Assembly: GCF_000247815.1 (NCBI RefSeq)
Contig: NC_021674.1
Span: forward strand, 75,995,559 to 76,059,558
Length of the DNA stretch: 64,000 bases
Reading direction: 5' to 3'
From: Ficedula albicollis
Taxonomy: Eukaryota > Chordata > Aves > Passeriformes > Muscicapidae
Program-made: the position numbers and the translations under genes
In this document: piece after piece, positions 1 through 38,311 of the stretch
How the letters are laid out: every line of letters begins with the position of its first letter
Position numbering within the stretch: the first letter of the stretch is position 1
Notes under the pieces: model-generated
Seen by the model: only the letters and a program-made list of their open reading frames with translations
Databases searched by the model: none
Told to the model about the DNA's origin: nothing

Positions 1-1574
1 CATACCAGTCTCAGTATACTAGGTGCTATATAAGAGGATATAAAAGAAGAAATTGTGTCCCAGAGAGCTTAGAAACAGATTTAAAAGAAGACTCTGATGT
101 TTGAATCAGACTTGGGTAGAATTTAGTCACCTTCCTTCGTGCATGTCTCACTGAAACAGACTGAATGTGGAAGTGTCTGACAGTGTGTAGGTGACTCCGT
201 TTTAAGCACCCAACTTCCCTAGGTACTAAAACATGTGCCCAGAGACTTTAGGGCTGTTTTCATAGGCCTTAGTTGTTTAGCATCCAGCTTAGGCAGTTTG
301 AGGCCATAAAGTACATGTTCTAGCACTTAAAATTCTTGTAAGCATACTGTCAGTGCCCTTACTAAACATGCTGATAACCAGGAGTTCAGTGTGGAGCTCT
401 GCCACTTAGCACACCTGCATTCATAACTGGGGCCAAGAGAAAGAAGGTTCACCTTTTCACATGTTACTCAGATAGTCACAATCATTCACCAGTGAAAAGA
501 AAGCCAAAAGCCTTTATCATGAGATGCCTGAAACCCCCATCTGTGAGTTGCCACCACTCTAAGCTGCATCACCATGCAGTTAGTGTGCCTTTTCCACGAA
601 TCTAGATCCGTTTCTTTTGCATGAATCTGCATTTGTAAGAGGTAGGATCATACAGTTTGTTACTTATATCTTGGCACAGTGCTATGGTACGCCATTGAAA
701 GCAGACCTGAGCCTAGATGCGATCATTTTGGTTTTACCTTTGTGAGTGCCAGTACTACAATTCAGGCTCAAACTAGCTTTTCGTTCTAAGTGTTTTTAAA
801 AATCCTCTATGAAAGGATTTAACTCGCTCTAAAAGTGTGTTTCCCTTTACACTTTGTATGATATTTTATGGTATTGGAAGTGGTTGTGATTCAGAAATGT
901 TACATGTATTTAGTGTTAACTGCACATTTGAAGCACAGAGAAAAAATAAATGCTTATGAACAAATTACTAAGTAAGAGTTGAACAGTGAATTTGTCAACA
1001 TGGGAGTTGGTATCCATAGGGATCAATGGAATAAGAGCTATAGTTGCAATATTCTATAACATGTAATTATGTGACATAATAGTTAACTAGTTGAATATTC
1101 ATACTGGATTTTCAAAGGCTTGTGGAGGGCACAGAAGGAACTTCTTCAGCTTAATCTTGGATAGATTTAGTTACTGGAAATGTGTGTGGGTTCTGCTGAA
1201 ACCTTACTTGCTGTTCTGGTCACTGTAAACAGCAGTTCTGGCGGTATGATAGGAAGAAATCGGTAGTTGCATTAAAGAAGTATTGGTGTTTTTATGGCAC
1301 TTGAAGAAAGTGAAATTGAATGAGTAGTTTGTAAGTAATTCTGCAATGCTGTTTGCTAAATATTGTTCAATTGCTAAAAGCTGAGTGTACTGCTTGTCAG
1401 AAACTGGATGTTTCATGTCTTGAAACACCTTGGAATCCCAGTGTCTGTATCTGGTGGGAGGGGCAGGCCGGGCTTTGCTAAGGATGAGGCAGTGTCCTGC
1501 TCCACCCCCAGGCCCTCCCCAAGCCCTGGCTGAGCTGTCAATCGTGGCATCATCTGGGGACCTGAGCAGAGGAT

Positions 1575-2041
1575 AGATATGGACCTGTTGGAACAAGGGC
1601 GGAGGAGGCCACACAGTTGACAAGAGGACTGGAGCACTTCCCCTGCAAAGGCTGAAAAAGTTGGGGCTGTTCACCTGGAGATGAGAAGGTTGCGTGGAGA
1701 CCTTATGGCAACCTTATGGCAAAAAGTATCTGAAGGGAGCTTACAGGGAAGCTGGGGATTCTGCATCAGGAGCTTTTGTGATAGGACAAGGAAGAATGAC
1801 TACAAACTGAAAGAAGGGAAATTTAGGTTACCTGTTAGGAACAAATTCTTTACTCTGAGGGTGGTGAGGCACTGGCAAAGGTTGCTCAGAAAAGTTGTGG
1901 TTGTCCCACAAGTGTTCAAGGCCAGGTTGGATGGGGCTTTGAGAAATCTGATCTAGTGGGAGATGTCCCTGTCTGTGGAGGGATGTGGGAAATAGGCCAT
2001 CTTTAATGTCCCTGCCAGCTGCAACAATTCTATGATTCCAT
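1575..2041 (+). mobile_element. CR1 LINE 3' fragment
   Basis: The stretch follows the avian CR1 3' end in order: a 'gacctgttggaacaag' segment, 'ctgaaaaagttggggctgttcacctgg', 'gagggtggtgaggcactgg', 'gttcaaggccaggttggatgg', and a terminus at 'caattctatgattc'. The open frame at 1681-1956 is the decayed 3' end of this element, not a gene. Orientation is sense to MMS22L. Confidence 0.9.
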
Positions 2042-4872
2042 GAACTGTGTTGATAATCTTAATGTTATAAAAGAGGGAGAATGTTTGTAAAGGAAATCTC
2101 AAAATCTAAATACTGTGCAAGTTCTATTTATTTGCGAAGGGCATAAAGCACTTATTACATCTCTCTGAATAAGATTGTGATGGTGCTTTGCTTTTTTTCA
2201 CTTTGCCTGAGTTTTTCTGGAAATAACTGATGACTGTAGTTGAAATTCTATGCATCAAAACCATTTACCATTTTGGAAATACTCATATATGTCTTCCCAA
2301 TCTCTCTAGTTTTATCCAAGTGTGTTGGTCCTTCAGGTGGTGGTTTTTAATTATTTATTTGTTTCAACATCAAAAGGTCATTCACGTCCTTTAAAAATAC
2401 TTTCTTGAGCTTAATCTTGGCTGTGCTGGGCAGCTGAGATTTGTAAATGCTGTGGCTGGCCTGCCTTGGACTGGGAGTTGAGGAGCTGGGAATACTGTCT
2501 GTGAAGAAACCAGTATCTGTATTCATAGCCTGTGAGACCCTAAGGGTGGTAGCCCCTGGCAATTCTGGTAGGAGAGAAGGCTTCTCTCATGTTGGAGAGT
2601 TCGAACCCGTGTAGATCAAATTAAATGACATTGCATTAAGTCTGGATGCTATTATGCATCCAGTACAGATTATAGACTAGTGACTTGAAGTGACTTGAAA
2701 GTTTCTATTGTATAGGTAGGCTGATGAGTTTTGTGTTTTACTCTTCTGGCTTGACCTAAAGTTTAGCTCTATTTTAGTAATGCAGGCTTGCAAGGGCATA
2801 TTTTATGATTACAGTATCTACATCCAGATAAATGGCTGTGATTCCTTACCCTAGGTGTAGGATATAGAAAATAAACCTTTGTGCTATTATTATACCTACA
2901 TGTCCGGCACAATCCTCATTCAGGTAGCATAAGCATTCCCTTCTTTAATAAACCCAGGGTTTATTTGATCTGATGGCAAATTTTTTAAAAACCCACATAT
3001 TTTTTAAAGAAATGGGAAATTCATTATTTAAAAGAAGTAAAAACCACACCAAGTTATTGCTAATGTAATAAGGCAACTGGTTGTTCCAGAGGTCTTAACA
3101 GAATAGAAAATTAAATTTATAAAGTTTTAGAAATTGAGTGATGTTTGATGGTATGGTTGTCTACTGTTAGAAAAAAGTAGAAACCTGAATAAAAATTAAA
3201 ATTACATTTATTCATATTTTTGTAGTTTAAAAATGTGCTAGTTGGTAGAAGTTGCTGGCTACATCAGCTGCAGCATATATTGATGCCCTATCGATTCCAA
3301 GCATTTACCTTATTGCCAGCATTTGTGTAGGTTGCTATGAATAAACATAAACACTGATTTGTACGTGTTGCCCTTCCACTGACACAGAGATGTATTACCT
3401 TACTTTGGAAGTCTGTACACCCTTCTACTTTGCATAGATGGCTAAAGGAGATGCAAGGCACCCGTCTTTGGAGAGGCAATTTAGAGGAGAGAAAAAGGTC
3501 TTTGTACAGTTTTACAGCGTAGTCTGGGTGTAAGTAGGGCAGAATTTGATCCCAAAAGTTTTATTCTCTGCATTATGAGGCATCATGCTTTTCTCCCCTA
3601 CCAAAACAGAAGAGAAAAGCTCTTTGTTTTTACTGTTAAACTTTTTCTTTTTGTAATAGGCAAAAATAATTTTTAAACTCTTGTCTTTAGCCCTGCTTTT
3701 ACCTTTTTATCATTTGACCTCTAGACCTTACTGTTTCTACACTATTTTCTTTGTCTTTTTTTTTTCATAAGGGGATGCTCCCAGAGAAGTGTTGCTTGAC
3801 TTTTTATGCTAATCTTCCTTCTATTTCAGTTCATGTTGACTTGGAGAATATGCCTTGTAAATAGGAATACCAACTGACATACTGAATATAATCCTCAGTT
3901 TCTAAGCATTGATTGTTTTCACAGCATCCTTAAAGGGTAAGCTGTCTCACTATCCAAATATCATGGCTGGGAAACTGAGGCTAACAAAGGCTGTATGATT
4001 TATGTGAAGCCACAGAGGGAATAAATGTTGGGTTTAGAATTCCTGGCTTCTGTTCCTGTGTTTGGACTCATGCCATCTCTCAAAGAAATCCTTGATTCCT
4101 CCTAATGTTGCATACCTTTCCTTGTCTGTTAAATGTAGCCATTCGAAAAGTAGCTGGTTCTCAATTCTCTGTCTGTCCTATTGAAACTAATGAATGCCTG
4201 CAGGCAGGCATAAGGTATCGTTAACTTTGACAGCCTGTATGTTTTATGTTTTAAATTATGTGTTGGGCAGAATTTTTGGATACTAATTTGATATAATGAG
4301 ATGCGCTTCTAATATCAACCGTAGTACGGGAAGGCCTTGCAGCCAACCTACTCTTTATTTAAAATTATTCCATTTCAGATGTCCTAATGAGTGCTGTGAG
4401 TTGTGTAATTCTTTCATAATTTTCCTCTGTTCCCAGAAGGGAACTAGGAGCTGGAGTTTTTTTCTATTTTTGTTTTGGTATATTTCAAATTAGGGTAAGC
4501 ATAAAATAAAGATCATGGGGAAGATTTTTTGTGAAACAGTTGCTATTGTGAGAGTGGCAGTGAAGAAAAAAACGTTGTGGTCCAGAAACGTTAGTGTTAC
4601 AGCAGTTCTCAATGCCTTTGCGGTTTGCCATTATCTTATAAATATCTTGACTCTGACTTTACAGTGCTGTTTATAGAATTTAATAAAGCAAATGTAATAA
4701 TGCTGCCTGTGCTTTAATGCACAATCTCAATTGGGTTGACCAGAAGATAAATAGGAACAGGAATGATAGTGCGTTCCTACAGATTGTTTTTAATAAGCAT
4801 GTTATTTAGTTGATCAGCCTGGTACTGAAATGCCTCCTACCCTGCTCTACCAGACAAATTTATTAATGTTGT

Positions 4873-5172
<300 letters not shown>

Positions 5173-6055
5173 ATTCCCTGCAGACATATCTCTATTAAAC
5201 CTCTAGAAAGTCACAACTTCCAAATTAGATTAAGTAGCAGGAATGGTACTAGAAGAATCAAAGAAAATTGAGTGCGTTATTGAATTCATGCCACGTTGTC
5301 TGAGGAAGAGATGGGAGTTATGTGTAGTGGTAACTTTTGTCTTTACTGTACTAACAAAGCTGTGGGCATTGCTGTCAAACCTAATTGTCTGCAGTGCGTC
5401 AGGATAAAATGAATCTTTTATCTAAACTCGAACCTAGTGAGATTTTACAAGCGAGCAGTAGATTTCAGAAGGAAGCTTTACAATTCATCAAAATCATTTG
5501 CCATTATTTGCTGTATACAACTCCATCGTGAAAATCCTAGTGGCAAAAATTTTAAAGAAGCACCTGGCTTTGGATTGGAAGCAGACTTGCTTGTCATGCT
5601 AACAGTTGCAAAATGCAGATACTAATTTTAAAGCTGCCAATTTCTCATTTTGATCTGAGATATTAAAAAGCATATAATTAATGGTTGACATTAGTAATTA
5701 ACATTAACTTTATGGTGCTTAATATGCCATCATTCATCCATCAAATAACTGGTACGCATAATGTCTTTGCATAAAGGTTTTAATTGCTCAAAATGATCCT
5801 TCAGTTCTCAGACCTTACAGTTTAAAGTAGTTGTAAATGCGTTTAAAAATATGTGAATTTTTCATTTATTGAACGTAAACATTGTTTTTGTTTCTCCCCA
5901 GGAGTGTGCACGAACGTGTAAGCCGGGGACTTCAACTGGGAAACACAGCCCCAGACGCAGAGCTTCCATTAGGGTTTAAAATAGTTGTAAATGCGTTTAA
6001 AAAGATGTGAATTTTTCATTTATTGAACGTAAACATTGTTTTTGTTTCTCCCCAG

Positions 6056-29796
<23,741 letters not shown>

Positions 29797-31944
29797 TGTG
29801 CTGGTGATTAATCCTTTCTTCTTGGATGTCATGACATTGTTGGTACCTCAAACTGCAGACTACGACACACTAGACAAGTTCTTTACAATGGAAATACTTG
29901 TATCAATTTTGTGGTTGTTTTTTCCCCCAATTTATGTATTAATTTAAAAAAAAAACTGTGGCGTTTTATTATTGTCATGCATTTGAAGATTGACTCAGTA
30001 TCTTGATGAATAGTAATAGAAAGACTGAAAGCTAATTTATTACATATTCAAATATCTGTATAAACAGAGCCTATATTACAACACACAAGACAAGATTTCA
30101 AAGAATTTCACAACTTAGTTCACATTGAATGAGACCTGTCCCTCTTCATGTACTTTTGAAAATCTTATTCAGTCTGTTCTTAAGAAAATCATAATTTTGT
30201 AATTTCTAATTTATTATTTTAGTAGAATAGGAAAAACGTGTGCTCTCTAGTACTCAACTTGTTGAATGCAGTGCATTCACCAGGGGTTGAGCCAGTGTGA
30301 TAAAGCTTGTGTTAAGAGAGAGCTTTTTTTTTTTAAATATGTTTATATTGCACAGAATGTATATAGCTGTCTTTAACTTCCACCTGTATTAAAACATTTC
30401 AGTATTTTATATTCCTTTGTAAAACCTCTCTGTTTTCTTTGTGGGTAATACAAAAAAAGGCAGGTGAAGATTTCCTGTTCCCTTCCTTTTCAATGCTATG
30501 TTCTTAAAATTGACCTGTAATTTCCAGGGGTCCCAGTAGTCTTTTAATTAGTTATGACATTATTAGTTATCCACTTAGACTAGGTGTGAAAGGTGGGAGG
30601 GAAAGGGAGGATAGACTTCTAATTAAAATATTCATAATTTGATGATAGGCTAGTAATTATTCCTGTTTGCTGGGGAAGTTGGTTCTTTCAAATATTTTGC
30701 TGTATTATGGGTCTTTCCAGGGTGGATCTAGCTCTGTAATTTCATCTATATTTTTTGGGTTTTTAAAGTGCTCAGGAAACTTTCATTAATGGCTGTGATA
30801 TCCACACTTTTCACTTCCCTCAATAACCCTGAAGCTTTCTGAAAATTTCTGAAACTACTTACTGGACTTTGGAGTGGGTTTGCCATTAATGGCAACACCA
30901 GTGAGCAGGCTCTTACTTTTAAAGTTATTCACATTTTAATTTTACAACGTTAACGGGAAGGAAAAATTATTTTTGTGTCTGATGGCTCCACAAAAACCCC
31001 TAAAATCTTGTTCAGAGCAGCTTCCCTTTCGTTACAGTAATCTTATCAAGTCAAACTAGATAATCTTCTTGCCTAAATCGGCTATTGGTACTTCAGATAA
31101 TGCAGTAACTAAAAGCCTCTTTAGGCTACTTAATAGTGCAGAACATGGAGGTTCTTTTCATTATGAAAGTGACTTATTGAACTTGCATTGTAGCTTCTCA
31201 TAAGCTTATGTACCTGGCAGTTTTATTCATCCCAGGAGGATTCTGCTTCTGAAAAGCTTTCTTTAAGAAAAAATTAAAAACACCCCTCTCCAAGTGAAAA
31301 TAATTGAGATGCCTTTGAAATTTGAGTCCTACCACACAGTAGATCCCAGAACAGACTGTAGTTTTACTTCCTGAAAGTAAAAACTGTGATTCTAAAGGAT
31401 ATTAGCATTTAATGATGTGTTTAATAGGTTATTAAAGACATATTTAATACTAGCTGTAGTGGTTGGAAGTTTCTGAAAAAGGAATAGGACTTTATGTAAA
31501 TGCATAGCAGCTCCTGGCACATGAGAAACTAATTTAAACAGTTTGGAAATTATTATTCATCACAAAATTAATGCAAACAGAAATAAGGCATTTTGCATTG
31601 TAGTCATCAATCACTGACAAATGGCTGATCTGATGGGTGGTATGGACATTTGCAGATGTGACCGATAGTTCCAGTAATATTATTAAGAGGAAGACTTGCA
31701 GAGTGCTAGTTTATGCTGAGCTACCAAGCACACATCAAAACAGCAGTCCAAAACCAGTTAGGAGGAATGAAGAAAATACTGATTTTAACTGAAATAGGGA
31801 AAAAAACTAAAAGCTAAAAAAAAATTATTATTTATTAGATGCTGTCTGTATAAAGGCTGCTTAAGGCAATAAACATTATTTAAATTAAACCTTTCTACCT
31901 TATTTTACATTGAACAGTTTGGTTTTAAAAAGGCTATATTCAGA
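29797..31944 (+). other. MMS22L 3' UTR and downstream flank
   Basis: AT-rich non-coding sequence after the stop. It contains A-rich stretches at 29945-29955, a possible ATTAAA poly(A) signal at 30388 and an AATAAA at 31868. The 3' end cannot be fixed from sequence alone. No gene is seen. Confidence 0.6.
30388..30393 (+). promoter_or_regulatory. Candidate MMS22L poly(A) signal (ATTAAA)
   Basis: ATTAAA lies about 590 bases after the stop, with a T- and GT-rich stretch (tctctgttttctttgtgg) about 40 bases downstream, as expected for a cleavage region. A later AATAAA at 31868-31873 is an alternative. Confidence 0.35.
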
Positions 31945-32115
31945 CTAGATATATGGAATTTTTTTTCATTATGAGGATGGTGAAACTCTGGGACAGGTTG
32001 CTCAAAGAGTTGGCAGACACTTTGTCCCTGGAAACATTGAAGGTCAGGTAAGATGAGGCTCTAGGCAACCTCACTCAGTTGAAGATTGCTACTCATTGTA
32101 GGGGGCTTTATTATA
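31945..32115 (+). mobile_element. Degraded CR1 LINE fragment
   Basis: The order 'gatggtgaaactctgggacaggttgctcaaagag', 'ccctggaaacattgaaggtcagg', 'gatgaggctctaggcaacc', 'ctcattgtaggggg' follows the CR1 3' region with many substitutions. The 'ttctatgattc' terminus is missing. Confidence 0.75.
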
Positions 32116-32319
32116 GGAGGGCAAGGGTGTCTTCCAGTACTTTGTTTAAAAAAAACACTGCTTGCACAGATGGACATTTCCTGCAACTGTAAGTTCTGCA
32201 ACTGATGGTGAAAAGATCCTGAAAATAAAATTGTAGCTGGAGTACCTAATTCACCTAATTTCATTGTTCAAACCCATCTATATAATGCAAAGTTAGTGGT
32301 ATTAAGCTATTTTGAATAT

Positions 32320-32862
32320 TGTTATGGTTTAACCCCAGCCCACACAGCTGCTCCCCCAGTGGGATCAGGGGGGAAGTTGAAAGATTGAGACAAAGACAGT
32401 TTAATGGGGAAAGCAAAAGCCATAAATAGGAATGGCAAGCAAAGCAGAGCAAGGAATGAATTCACTGCTTCCCAAGGGCAGGAAGGTGTTCAGCCAATCC
32501 CCAGGACTGCAGGGTCCCATCACAGGTAACACTGTAGCACATAAGGTGAGAAAACAAACCCATCACTCCAAATGTCTCTTCCTTCCCTTCACTTTGTGTA
32601 CTGAGCGTGATGTCGCATGGTCTGGAATGTTCTTCAGTCAGTTTGGGTCACCTGTTCCAGTTGTGACTCCTCCCAAGCACCCCCAGCCCCTTCCTCACCA
32701 GCCCAGCAGTACAAAAATCAGAATAGGCCTTTGGCTCTGAGCCCTGCTCAGCAATAACAAAAACATCTCTATATTATCAACCCTGTGTTCAGCACAAATC
32801 CAAAACATAGCACCATACCAGCCACTGTGAAGACAATAAACTCCACCCCAGCCAAACCAGCA
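32320..32862 (+). mobile_element. Solo-LTR-like element of an avian endogenous retrovirus
   Basis: It starts near 'tgttatggtttaaccccag' and ends near 'agccaaaccagca'. It shares ordered blocks with the element at 51652-52242: 'ggtttaacccca', 'aaagcaaaagcca', 'attcactgcttcc', 'cagtttgggtca/tcagctgtcc', 'gctcagcaata' and 'cagcacaaatccaaaaca'. No internal viral genes lie beside it, so it looks like a solo LTR. I could not identify a convincing target-site duplication. The open frame at 32432-32740 is part of the repeat. Confidence 0.75.
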
Positions 32863-35125
32863 GACATCTTAATTACTCATAACTATAAAATCACTGTTTG
32901 TCAGTGGAGTTTTAACAAAACTTTTCATTTCAGAATGCTTTTTCTTGCCCTAAAGCCTGGTGCCCAGTCTGCAACCAGATTGTCCTTTTATTTGGAAATG
33001 CTAATACTGGTGATGGGAGACCTGTCTGAAATAGAGTCATCGTGAGCCTTGACAGAATTTTCCACACTGATCTCCTTGGCCATAGGACTGTTCCAGGATA
33101 TGAGAGGACTGTGTGTGTATATGTATTAGGCACCCGTTTTTCCCTGCAGTATATAGAATTGAGATCTAAATACGCAGTATTTATTCTTTATATTTCCCCT
33201 ATTCCAGAGTACCAATCACCTCTGACCCATTATCATCCTTGTGATATGAAACACGTCCAGCACATGATGAACAATGGCAGGCAGAGGAAAGTCTGGCTTA
33301 TCTTTCCTTTAGTAACCTTAACAAGATAACATGAAAAAAAAAAACCAAACCCTTCTGTTCGGAATTCACATTTGACTTCCATGAATCCCACAAAACTGTC
33401 CCTCTATTTCAGAAGAATTTTACTTTTTATTGTTATTTAAGAGCAGAAACATGCTAATTTAAATTACTCTTTGCTTTCATTTTCAATGGAAAAAAAAAAG
33501 TGGGCGGGGTACATGTTCCAATAAAAGAACTTCTGAAAAAGAAAAATTCACACCTTTTATGCTGGAATAGAGCAGCAGACCTATGGAAAGAGTAAGGTCA
33601 TGACTTATCTGTTGGAATTGAACAGAATAGGAGCTGCAAGTAACATAAACTGCTTGGTCATCTAAGGAACTTTGATAACTCTGCACTTAAATGCAACATA
33701 GTTCCCTCAGGAAACAAAATAGAGGTTTTACTGCACTCTGGTTTTCCTTTTTTCGGAAGCTTTTTGAAAATTATGTATGCAATGGGTATTTCTAGTTTAA
33801 TCATATTTTAGAATTTTTAACTATTACTTAAAACTCAAATTCAGTGTAATCAGCCCATCTGTTAGCAATGGTTATAAAATTATGTTGAAGATTAAAAATC
33901 TGATGCAGTGTCAATATGTCCTAGCATAATTAAGCTTGTTTTATGATGAATTACTAGGATATGGCTTTTGTCTACTTGAGCAGCTTTAAAGTGGTAAACC
34001 TTTTGCAAGCTTAATGTACAAAGTGCAAAGGTATGTACAGAACAACAACAACAAAAATGTAAAACCTCAGATCCTCTATTCATAGATATGGTATCTTTAC
34101 AGGCAGAGTAATTCCACATTACAGCCAAATTCACTGCATGTCAGTCCATCAAACACTATCTTGGCTTTACCCTTCTCCTTGAAGAATGACACCAAAACAG
34201 GCATTAAAAATGCAAATTTGCTAAATGCATTATTTGTTTTAGAAAGGCCCAGCATGACCTGCACAGGCACTGGTGGAAAAATTAGCACAGCACTTGCTTA
34301 CATGAATTGAGGGTATTGCTAAAAATACTCCGTTCTTCAGTACTTGAAGCATTGCAACATTAAGCATTTTAATTCTGGCATTACTGTGGAACTGCTATAT
34401 ATAATCATCTCAATTGGAAAACCATTCTTCATGTGGACACTTTATCCCTTTATAATGTGTCCTTGGGGGGAAGAAAACCCCTAATTTTGCAAAAATAGAA
34501 CTGCATGAGTCCTTTATACACAGTCTATGTGCTAAACTTCCTGCAATCTTCCTCCCCTACAAACTCTGCCTACAGATGAAGTGTTTAAACCTTGCCCTCT
34601 TAATTTATTCTACATTTTAATTTTCAATAAACAGATGCCGCCTCTTTTCGCGCTTGTTTCCACATTGTTCCGCATTCTGCCTGGGTTGTTTCTGCATGTG
34701 TGAATATTCAATTATCTGTTTCTCCATGATTTGCAACTGATGTACTAAATGTCTGTACAGGTTTGGGGGAGGATAACTGGGGAAGACAAAATTTAGATAA
34801 AAAAGAGTTACAGAAGTTTCAGCTCTTCTGAAAGTCAGGAACTTGCTGTTAAACTAAGAAGAAAATAATAAGCCACAACTAGAAGTCGAAGGATTACAAA
34901 AACATTACAGAAGCAAAACTGCTGCACACTGGCTCATAACATGTGTTTCTTTAGTCAGCACTTGGGTGTGAAATGCTCAAGAGACACCAAAGTGGCAGAA
35001 GAGGCTGCTGGTGCTGCTGCTCCTTGTGAAAATGAGGCATTTTATGGATTAAAAGCAGAAAGCAGCTGATTCACTTGTGGTTTTTTCATAGCTAAAAGCT
35101 GATAACACATTCTAGGACTCAAAGG

Positions 35126-35149
35126 TAAAGTATATATTTATATACTTTA
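35126..35149. repeat. AT-rich perfect hairpin
   Basis: Arms taaagtatata and tatatacttta are perfectly complementary around a 2-base loop (tt). The base composition makes chance formation fairly likely. Confidence 0.6.
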
Positions 35150-37006
35150 ATTAAAGCTATATAAAGGATAGAATATTATTCTTTATGTGAGTGGCCTGAA
35201 AAAGATCAGAGAACAGCTCTTCAAGACCTTGTGGCCCAAAAGTTGCAGATATAAATATATATCTCAGCTGCAGATATAAATATCCTTAATGTGTAAATCT
35301 AAGGAGTTCAGGGCACAGAATTGCTCTCTCTTCCAAACAGGACAGTCAGTGACTGCTGCATTATTTGCTAGTAAGAGCACCTATTTCCCTGAAGCAGTAG
35401 TGAGTTCTCACTGATTGCAACTTGTCCCCTTAGCTTGCACACTCCCAGCTGGATAAATGACTTGTGTTGGCATCTGCTCTCACACTGTGATGATCAGTCT
35501 GGCAACAGAACTAGCAAGCATGGAAATAATATTATTGTTCTGGACAGCTTTATGGCTGTGTGAAAAAACTGAGCTAAACTGTGTGTCAGAGGTATGTACC
35601 AAAACCAGTAGGCTGGGTAGGGACGAAGATTGGGTTCTGAGTTGTATGTCTGCCCAAAATAGTACAAAATTCAGAACATCATGGGTGGATCAGGAGGTCA
35701 TGCCCAGGATTCTGCAACCATGGCAGTTTTCGAAGGGAGAGACATTCAATGGAAGGATGGCAGAGCAAGGACATGGTGATTCAGAAACCTCAGCTCAGCA
35801 GGCAGCCTTTGCAGGAGTCCTGCACAGCTGCAGGTGGCAGGTGAAGCCAGCCTTGCTCTCCCATCCTCACTCCTTCTAGCTGAGACCCCTCAGCCACAGT
35901 GGGGTGCTGTCTGTTTGCTCTTGCATCCACACTCTTCCTTTTTCTTACCTGGCAATAATTAACTGGGTTTTGCTGCTCTGGCAAGGGCTATGAGGCATTT
36001 TCTGACTTCAGGTGCAGCAAAGCACCCTCCATCTGTCCTGTAGGTCCTGCAACAAAAGCAGAAACACCCAAATAGGAAAGCATGACACAAAAACTTAAAT
36101 GACGGAGAGGTTGCTTTGAAAGACCTCTGTAATCAGTGGAGCCTGATGATTAAGAGCCAGAGCAGGATCCTGACACTAATAGGAGCATATGTGTTGTCCT
36201 GAGGCTCTGTGGCAGAGGTACCCCTAACCAATATAATGTAATTGCACAGCTGTTTAAAACTGCCATTCACAGCACAGACAATTGGTGACAACAACCAGAG
36301 CAGCAGAAGTGTCTAAAAAGCAGAGCAAACATGATAAATAACCTTCTTGCCTTTCAGACCTTGAACCAAGAGGCACATGCTGCTTTGCAAAGGAAGCTGC
36401 CCCCCTCTGCTTCTCAAACCCAGGCCGCTGCTGCCACTTTCTGCCACTGCTCAGCAGTCATCCTCATCCATCCTAATCCCTCCCCTTGCTCTCCAGAAGC
36501 AGCAGTTTAGAAATTATTCCATAGCTACAGCTGTACTAAGCTATGAGACCTAGGAATAAAAGTTTCAAACTAAGCTGAGACATAGAAAACACACTTTGCA
36601 CAATTGTCCAGAAGTGCCCTGGGCTTTACAAACAGGAAGTGTCAGTTCTGCCCCCGAAACAAAAGGAGATTACTCACCTGGTGTTGTACCTCCAGGTTAA
36701 GACTCAAAGCCCCTGCACATGTTTTGATTATTTTAGCCACCCTCCTCTTGAAAATGAGACATGTACTCCATTTGTATCCCTGAAAGCCACACTTAAGTCA
36801 AAGTTTGAATACTTGCCTGGCTTGGCACCTGCAGCCCACACAGGAAAACAATTTCTGTAAATGGACTGTTCAGAGAGCTTGCATGCAGATTTCCAGGAGA
36901 TCAAACAAATTAAAACAAGAAATTAAAATATGCCTTGATGTACAGCCTATCCAGCTCCCATACAGCATAGAGAAAAGTCCTGCCTAGCTATAGGCATGCT
37001 TGGTGC

Positions 37007-37142
37007 ACAGAGGGAGATGGTGTTAGCAACACAAGTCAGTGTGCCATGCAAAGACTGCAGCTGCAGCTCTGCTAACAGAGGGAGATGGTGTTAGCAACTC
37101 AAGTCAGCGTGCCATGCAAAGACTGCAGCTGCAGCTCTGCTC
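37007..37142. repeat. 68-bp tandem duplication
   Basis: Two copies (37007-37074 and 37075-37142) of a unit starting 'acagagggagatggtg' and ending 'gcagctgcagctctgct' differ at about two internal positions. It lies in non-coding sequence. Confidence 0.92.
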
Positions 37143-38305
37143 GAGGCAACAAAAGTGACAAAGCTCAGCAAAAAAACAAAACACAAAAAAACAACCAAAA
37201 ACCCAATCATAAAGCATTCTAACCTGAAAAATATGGAAAAGGAAAGGTGATGTTCCACCAGTACATTGCCCAGCGGGAGACAGAAATTACAATAAAGTTA
37301 GCTCCCTGTAATCAGACCCTTAAAAGATAGTTTTGATGAGAAAGTGCTGCTCACTGGACAAAGTCAAACCTGTTCCCATTCAGCAGGCATGGGCTACTGC
37401 TGCAGCACATTCCTCATGTGGCATTAGCAGGAGCATCAGCAGGAATTTGATAGGTCTGCTCAGGCAGCACAGTGGCAGGGAGCAGATCAGTAGGTAAAGC
37501 AGAGAAGTGCAGAGTACCCATAAATCAGAAATAGAGAAAGATTTAATTACATGCTTGGTTAATATTTACAAACATTGACATTTTTGTTCAATATGTAAAT
37601 AAAACACAGAGATAAGAGACAGGGGCTGCAGTAGCCAAGCAAAGCCAAAATATACCAGGTTTGAGTATTTGCTGTGAGCTGGCATATGCCTGGAGAATGG
37701 AATGGAGACACACTATATAAACTGAAAGAATAAATAAATAAATATTGACATTGTTCTACACCTGTTTAGCCTCTGGAGACCAGTGATTTGTGGGACCATA
37801 TGTTGGACAAAATGAGACTGTTCATTGATAATTGTAAATGTGGTGACCCCTTGCAAACTGGATATTAAAAATATTAAGTAAATGGCACATTTTAATTATA
37901 CAGTAAAGAGACTGATCTCCACCATTAAAAGACTGCAGCTGTCAGGAAGAATTGATCATATGACAGAAGGTAACATTTATTTGGTAGTAGACCTTGGTAA
38001 ATGACATCCCAAACAATCTTTAGATTCTCAGACAAATACATTCAGTTCAGACTTGAATTTAACCATGAGGTTTCATTTTCTTTGCCTTTCAGCTGAGACA
38101 ATTTTTATCTGTTCCTCATATCCTGTAGGGCTTTCTGGTTTGAAGTATTTAAATTTCAGATGAAGTATTATTAAATGAGAAACTGTAAACGATGGAGTTC
38201 AGAATTGGAAGTCAACACATTTGTTATTCTTTTTGCCAAAGGTATTGAGTAAGTTGCATAATTAGCACAGTATTATATCATCTTTGTCAACATAAACAGA
38301 GCTTT

Positions 38306-38311
38306 TTTATT
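38306..38311 (-). promoter_or_regulatory. Candidate KLHL32 poly(A) signal (AATAAA)
   Basis: On the minus strand this is AATAAA, about 380 bases past the KLHL32 stop. Another AATAAA on the same strand lies at 37977-37982. Which is used cannot be told from sequence. Confidence 0.3.

Noticed and set aside
1681..1956. 91-residue open frame
   Set aside because: It is the decayed 3' end of a CR1 element.
32432..32740. 102-residue open frame
   Set aside because: It lies inside an LTR-like repeat and shows no viral or cellular protein similarity that I recognise.
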